DNA of 8,468 nucleotides from Cyanobacteria bacterium UBA1186 (GTDB lineage Bacteria; Cyanobacteriota; Vampirovibrionia; Gastranaerophilales; Gastranaerophilaceae), in contig DBYM01000048.1 in the NCBI GenBank assembly GCA_002309875.1, forward strand, positions 1-8,468. Direction: 5' to 3'. The position numbers were made by a program, and so were the translations under genes. Within the stretch, counting starts at the first letter, position 1. Each line of letters begins with the position of its first letter. Under the pieces are notes generated by a model. The model ran no database searches, had not been told where the DNA came from, and saw only the letters and a program-made list of their open reading frames with translations. Positions 4,426 to 8,468 of the stretch are shown piece after piece.

Positions 4426-6313
4426 TTTGTGCCTCCGTATTATGAATCTGAGCGAGTTGATTAATGATATCCTGCATACTCGAGTCATCATCATTATCTG
4501 CTTTTTTACCTTCCAATATTCCTTTCATCAGAGCCTGCATAATTAAGGGTAAAAGAGGATTTTGCCGCATATCTGCAAAATTCGGATTGCTATTTTCCCC
4601 TGACCCTGACAGGAAACGTTCGGGATTATCAACGCCTTTTTGTTCAAAATACCAGATAAATATCTCCTGAAGATTAAGGTCAATTTTTTGCGAGAATTTT
4701 TCCACCGCAGCCACGAGCATATCTGCCTGTTCCGATTTAAGGGTAGTTTGGGAGGAATCGGAATAAGTGTATTTGTAATCTGCCTGACGCACTTCGTCGT
4801 CAATTTCAATGGTTTCGGGCTGATTATCTTTGTTGAGATAAAGAGTTTCGACCCCGCTTTTGAAGTCAGAACAAAGTTTTGCGACTTTTTCGACACATGG
4901 GAGGATAAAATCCTGATTAATCGTATCGACGAGCATTGCAAGCCTTGTCATTTGCCCCTGAGATTTGGTGTTTATTTCGGTTGCGGTTTTAGCACCCGTA
5001 TTTTCAACCGAGCCGATCATGTTCGGGAAGATTCCCGAGACTTCTGCCATCAGGTCATTGAGGAAGGATACATCTTGCAGGAAGATTGTCGGATTAAAAT
5101 TCAACTGCTTAAATGCGGCAGTCGGAGATATGTTATCGCCGTATTCAATGATTTTCCCCGGATAAAGTTCGATTTCATCTTGGTCAAAAAAGCCTTCGGG
5201 AGCAAGAAGCGGCGGATTTTCGTTAAGGGACTGAAGGTTACATGTGCGGTTAAGCAAATCCTCTTGCAGGTGAGCAAGCGAAAGAACGCAATAAAGCGGG
5301 CTGATTCCACGTTTGGTGTCAGGGTCGGATATGAAAGAGCCGTAAGAAAACGGGTTAATGATTCGTTCATTTTTGCCGAATTCGACGAGAAATTTTCTCC
5401 CGACAACGACGGCGTGCCAATTTTTAAGCACATTTCCGTCAGGAAGTTTTAAGTCACCCCAATGCTCAAGGACTTCTATTGTTGAGCCGTTTACGACATC
5501 ATCGTCTTGGTTTGGCTTTCTTAAACTGTTATCTTTTGATACCATGGCGAAAACCTGACTCTTTTCTTCTTCGGTCAGGCTGTAATACTGATTGTTTACA
5601 ATGTCGCCCGGAGTTTTATAGCACCGGTAAATTTTCGGGCAGGAATCCCAATTATCTGCCTGAGACGGATCAAAAACCAAATCGGCGGGATTTACGGGGT
5701 AAATATATGGGTTGTCATAAATTTTCTTTGTATCAACCCAGAAATTTTTACCGTTTTTCACTGCTTCCACAATTCTCGGCAATTTAACAATATCGTCTGA
5801 AAAAACATTTTCAAAAAAGGATATCGGACGACGGTATTCTTCGTAATTCTTTTTCCATGCGGTAAAGGAAACTAATTCACCGTAAAGAAGAGCGTTATCA
5901 ATAACTTTGTCGCAGGTTTTCTGAAAATCCATTTTTTCAAGGATATCAACAAGCATTGCTTTTTGCTTGTTTGAGTTGTTGTTTGAGTCGTGATTTTCTC
6001 CCGATACATCGAACATAGAACTAACATTCGCATAAGTATTTCTCCATATAAATGCTTTAAGTGTTTGGTAAAACATAAAGGTTTTGCACATTTTGACCTT
6101 TGCTTTCCATTTTTTTGTTTTGTCGGATATGGATTTAAAATCGTTTTTAAAGAATATTTCATTAGCCAAATCTGATGCCATTTGAAGATTTGCGGCTCTT
6201 TTTGAGTTAAGGGATTTAAAATCGGAAGATATTTGTTTTACCAAATTTTCTTCATGTTCTTTTGATAATTTTTGTGCTGAATTGTCTTTTTCAATAATGT
6301 AGTCGAATGTCAT
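4415..6313 (-). CDS. phage portal protein
   Basis: This 632-residue protein is predicted to form the dodecameric portal ring through which DNA is packaged and ejected. Length and motifs fit podovirus-type portals. An N-terminal helical region is followed by a core with Y-P-V-N-P-A-D-L-V-F-D-P (about 205-216), an E-H-W-G-D beta segment (283-287), and R-G-I-S-P-L-Y-C-V-L-S-L-A-H-L-Q-E-D-L-L-N-R (335-356), the usual G-x-S-P-x-x-x-x...Q..LN portal signature. Next come N-P-P-L-L-A-P-E-G (366-374) and N-T-G-A-K-T-A-T-E-I-x-x-x-S-Q-G-Q (438-454), a common crown/clip-side motif. The tail is acidic and charged (K-K-A-D-N-D-D-D). A TTG at 6340 would add nine residues, but ATG 6313 has GAAAGGA at the right distance and is preferred. 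It is first in the minus-strand operon, with no terminase gene before it. Confidence 0.88.
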   Translation of the reverse strand: MTFDYIIEKDNSAQKLSKEHEENLVKQISSDFKSLNSKRAANLQMASDLANEIFFKNDFKSISDKTKKWKAKVKMCKTFMFYQTLKAFIWRNTYANVSSMFDVSGENHDSNNNSNKQKAMLVDILEKMDFQKTCDKVIDNALLYGELVSFTAWKKNYEEYRRPISFFENVFSDDIVKLPRIVEAVKNGKNFWVDTKKIYDNPYIYPVNPADLVFDPSQADNWDSCPKIYRCYKTPGDIVNNQYYSLTEEEKSQVFAMVSKDNSLRKPNQDDDVVNGSTIEVLEHWGDLKLPDGNVLKNWHAVVVGRKFLVEFGKNERIINPFSYGSFISDPDTKRGISPLYCVLSLAHLQEDLLNRTCNLQSLNENPPLLAPEGFFDQDEIELYPGKIIEYGDNISPTAAFKQLNFNPTIFLQDVSFLNDLMAEVSGIFPNMIGSVENTGAKTATEINTKSQGQMTRLAMLVDTINQDFILPCVEKVAKLCSDFKSGVETLYLNKDNQPETIEIDDEVRQADYKYTYSDSSQTTLKSEQADMLVAAVEKFSQKIDLNLQEIFIWYFEQKGVDNPERFLSGSGENSNPNFADMRQNPLLPLIMQALMKGILEGKKADNDDDSSMQDIINQLAQIHNTEAQNEV

Positions 6314-6326
6314 AAAAATCCTTTCC

Positions 6327-6338
6327 GGGCAAAGGCCC
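6327..6338 (-). other. small GC hairpin before the portal ribosome binding site
   Basis: GGGC and GCCC with a four-base loop sit immediately upstream of GGAAAGGA and the portal ATG. Only four base pairs, but strongly GC in an AT-rich setting. It resembles the hairpin before the scaffold gene (2120-2136). Confidence 0.3.
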
Positions 6339-6340
6339 AA

Positions 6341-6420
6341 TTAAAATATTATGTGAAGTTTCTGAGCAAAAATATTTTTTAGAGGTTTTATTCCTGTATC
6401 AGGGAAATAAGGAATAGGAA
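6341..6420. promoter_or_regulatory. divergent intergenic region between portal and the long plus-strand gene
   Basis: This short AT-rich spacer must carry the 5' control regions of both divergent genes unless the portal is read from elsewhere. No convincing -35/-10 pair was found on either strand; CATAAT on the minus strand (about 6354-6349) is the best -10 candidate for the portal. On the plus side an imperfect repeat (TTCCTG, TAT, CAGGGAA at 6391-6405) and TATTCC (6389-6394) pairing with GGAATA (6411-6416) could fold over the ribosome binding site of the 6421 gene. No attachment-site core or direct repeat can be confirmed from one side only. Confidence 0.35.
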
Positions 6421-8468
6421 ATGAAAATACAGAGAATAAATTCAGTATTGAATAATAACTTGGCAAATATAAATAAACATGAGGAAGCAAGAGAGAATAA
6501 GGCGGTGATTTATCCTGATAAACAGGGCGTATATGCTACAAATCCCGCAAGTTACGGACTAACCTTCGGTGCGCGTGTTGATAAGGGTTTAATTCGTTTT
6601 TACGAGTACAATGCACCTAAAATGCCGGGTACGGTAAAGGCATACATTGAAGGTTTGGCGGATAAAACGTCACAAACACCTTTGCAGGCACATGCGGCGG
6701 CTTTTGCCGCATTGGCGGGAGCGGCAACAATTGGTGCTATACAGGCGCTGTTTCCTGACGAGGAATTGTTTAAAGACCTGAAAAGTCCGGACAGTTCAAG
6801 AGCCACGAGAGGAATTCTCGGTACGTACAGAGAAAACAAAGAACTTTTGGGGCTTTATAACCGTTCTGTCCTTGCCAATGGTGAGGATTTGACTGTTTGG
6901 CTTGTTAAGAAAATTTTTCTTGAGTCAAAAACTCTTGATGAAATAAATAAAGATTTTGAAAACGAGGTTGACTCCGAGTTCAGGTATTTGTTTGAATCCA
7001 AAGAGGAAAAACATAAGGCTCCGATAGCGCCAAGCACGCTGAATGCGTTGGGTATTAAATCTCCCGAAGCCGAATATATGCAATCTTTAAGATATACGAG
7101 AGACGGTTACTCCGATATGGTTGGGGAGAAAATATCTCAGGTACAAAAGGCTTTTTGGGAGTCTATGCCGCTTGAGGAGAGAACTGCACGCAACAGAAAG
7201 AGTGTTGACAGGTTTGAAAAATGGTGGGAATCATTATCTCATGACCAAAAACTTGATATGATTGCGGCACAAATGGACGAATTAGAAATGCTTGAACAGT
7301 TTAATTCTTCCGAAATCGGCAGGGTTAAAGGCGGGAAGAAGTATGCTGAAAAGGAACTAAAGCCGTTAAAACCGAAAACGGAAAGGGTTAGCAGAACTTC
7401 CGCACTGAGCAGAGATGAATTGTTTAAGATATGGGCAGGAAATAACCTCAAGATATTTGAGGCAAATCTGAGCGAACTCGATAAAAAGAGGATTGAAACC
7501 AGACGAATTCAAAGAAGGATTGAGGCCTGGGATATAATGACTCCTGAGGAAAGAACGGAGTATATTAACAGACTTCGTTCAGGAGCAGAACCTTTAAGAT
7601 ACGCAATTATTCAGGCCTGGAATGAAAACCCCGATATTTTGGTTGAACTTTCAAGAGCGCTGACCAAGGACCATGTTGAAAAGCCCGAGGAGATTATATA
7701 CGGAAGTGAAGCCTTTAACGATTTTATGTCCAATTCTATGACAAGATTTTGGAAATTACACCCTGATTTTGCCAAAAAGTTTGGTGAATCAATAAGCGCC
7801 GCACACAATAAGATTAAGGATTCAATAGCGGCAGGTCATTATGAGAAGGTTAAGTCCGAAATAATGTATGAGAGAGAAAGCAGAATGAAATATACATCGG
7901 GCGAGGTGAAGAACTATAAAGAAGTTATATATGATGAAGGTTATGAAGCATATCCCGAATATATGAAGGAATTTATTGATGCGTTTTGTTCATGCAAAGA
8001 TGTTGCGATTAAGTATTTCCCGACACTTTATCTGAAGGATATGTTCAAATCAAGTTATGAAACTTTAGACGAAAAAACAATCAGAAGTTGGACCAAACAT
8101 TTGTATGAAGATGATTTAACCGCTGAGGAAGAAATCGAATTAAAGAAAGTCGGCTCGACCGAGACTTTTTCTACCATACAAATGAACAGAGCCATAGAAG
8201 CGACATTAGCGGAAATTTTGTATGATTGTACAAAACGTTGTGAAGTATTCCTTTTCTCAACTTCTCAACTTGCAGTAGCCATCAAACAGGTGGCTGACGG
8301 AAATGAGAATATTGTTATTGAGGTAGAGGACGATGACGAGCCGTTTGTTCTCCCGATAGAGAAAAATGCACTTAATACCGTCAAGATAAATAATTTGTAC
8401 GAACATAACAGAAAACAGTTAAGTGATTTTGAAATAAACGGGATTATAGAAAGATTTTTCAACTTAGA
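6421..8468 (+). CDS. large uncharacterised protein, possibly a Gastranaerophilales-type family (3' end outside window)
   Basis: The frame is open without a stop from ATG 6421 to the window edge (682 codons), preceded by AAGGAATAGGAA. There is no signal peptide. The N-terminus (M-K-I-Q-R-I-N-S-V) leads to S-Y-G-L-T-F-G-A-R-V-D-K-G at about residues 44-56, then an Ala-rich helix (70-90) and S-S-R-A-T-R-G-I-L-G at 125-134. Two regions share a motif: F-W-E-S-M-P-L-E-E-R-T (245-255) and A-W-D-I-M-T-P-E-E-R-T (369-379), about 124 residues apart, each in a Trp-rich helical setting. The middle (330-365) is Lys/Arg-rich. The C-terminal part seen is mostly helical, with C-S-C at 523-525. I recall similar long proteins in gut Melainabacteria genomes but cannot verify this, and I know no function. 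It is divergent from the portal gene and could be host DNA at a prophage edge or phage cargo. Confidence 0.8.
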   Translation, partial: MKIQRINSVLNNNLANINKHEEARENKAVIYPDKQGVYATNPASYGLTFGARVDKGLIRFYEYNAPKMPGTVKAYIEGLADKTSQTPLQAHAAAFAALAGAATIGAIQALFPDEELFKDLKSPDSSRATRGILGTYRENKELLGLYNRSVLANGEDLTVWLVKKIFLESKTLDEINKDFENEVDSEFRYLFESKEEKHKAPIAPSTLNALGIKSPEAEYMQSLRYTRDGYSDMVGEKISQVQKAFWESMPLEERTARNRKSVDRFEKWWESLSHDQKLDMIAAQMDELEMLEQFNSSEIGRVKGGKKYAEKELKPLKPKTERVSRTSALSRDELFKIWAGNNLKIFEANLSELDKKRIETRRIQRRIEAWDIMTPEERTEYINRLRSGAEPLRYAIIQAWNENPDILVELSRALTKDHVEKPEEIIYGSEAFNDFMSNSMTRFWKLHPDFAKKFGESISAAHNKIKDSIAAGHYEKVKSEIMYERESRMKYTSGEVKNYKEVIYDEGYEAYPEYMKEFIDAFCSCKDVAIKYFPTLYLKDMFKSSYETLDEKTIRSWTKHLYEDDLTAEEEIELKKVGSTETFSTIQMNRAIEATLAEILYDCTKRCEVFLFSTSQLAVAIKQVADGNENIVIEVEDDDEPFVLPIEKNALNTVKINNLYEHNRKQLSDFEINGIIERFFNL

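Noticed and set aside
4426..4494. N-terminal extension of the Tox-PL-like protein
   Set aside because: The extra 23 residues are encoded within the portal gene in another frame and lack a ribosome site, whereas ATG 4425 has GGAGG at ideal distance.
4640..5452. Long plus-strand open frame (270 codons) antisense to the portal gene
   Set aside because: It lies wholly within the portal coding region, has a Cys/Phe/Ile-rich translation with no recognisable domain, and no ribosome site. It is a shadow of the portal frame.
6314..6340. TTG start giving a nine-residue longer portal protein
   Set aside because: The ATG at 6313 has a well-spaced GAAAGGA site, which would lie inside the coding region if TTG were used, and the added residues are encoded by the small hairpin.
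6600..8462. Several minus-strand open frames of 60-80 codons opposite the 6421..8468 gene
   Set aside because: They are Ser/Leu-rich antisense shadows of a long, motif-bearing plus-strand gene that is open through the whole stretch.

Overview
The window is part of a tailed-phage head-assembly module, most likely a prophage or a phage-derived contig. It adjoins a long gene of a type I associate with uncultured gut bacteria of the Gastranaerophilales (Melainabacteria, non-photosynthetic relatives of Cyanobacteria). The DNA is AT-rich, ribosome binding sites are of the AAAGGA/GGAGG type, and ATG starts dominate. The host assignment rests on remembered resemblance of the 6421..8468 protein and is tentative. 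The phage assignment rests on several family-level matches in the expected order and is firm.

Layout. The late genes run right to left on the minus strand: portal (6313-4415), a protein with a C-terminal papain-fold Tox-PL-like domain (4425-3439, overlapping the portal gene by 11 bases), an M23 peptidase (3105-2677), scaffold (2107-1463), P22-type major coat protein (1433-540), a small decoration-like capsid protein (518-126), and the first nine codons of another gene (29-1). Portal, scaffold and coat would build the procapsid. The 130-residue protein probably decorates it or completes the head. The M23 enzyme would cut peptidoglycan during entry or lysis.

Two plus-strand genes break the late operon. 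One encodes a small exported protein and appears frameshifted (2226-2453, with the open remainder to 2680). The other encodes an 86-residue orphan (3197-3457). Each has a sigma70-like promoter with a perfect TTGACA -35 box. The M23 gene between them has its own TATAAT box. The stretch of about 1.3 kb (2163-3457) therefore looks like an accessory (moron) cassette between the minor head gene and the scaffold gene.

Right side. Only about 107 bases separate the portal start from a divergent plus-strand gene that stays open from 6421 to the window end (682 codons so far). No terminase gene lies upstream of the portal, where one is often found. The 6341-6420 region may be a prophage edge, or the terminase may lie elsewhere as in T7-like genomes.

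The most interesting points are the predicted Cys-His-Asp papain-fold domain next to the portal, the long divergent uncharacterised gene with repeated W-x-x-M...EERT motifs, and the opposite-strand cassette with a probable one-base frameshift. No tRNA, rRNA, CRISPR array, insertion sequence or integrase was seen, and no intergenic stretch without a gene exceeds 300 bases.
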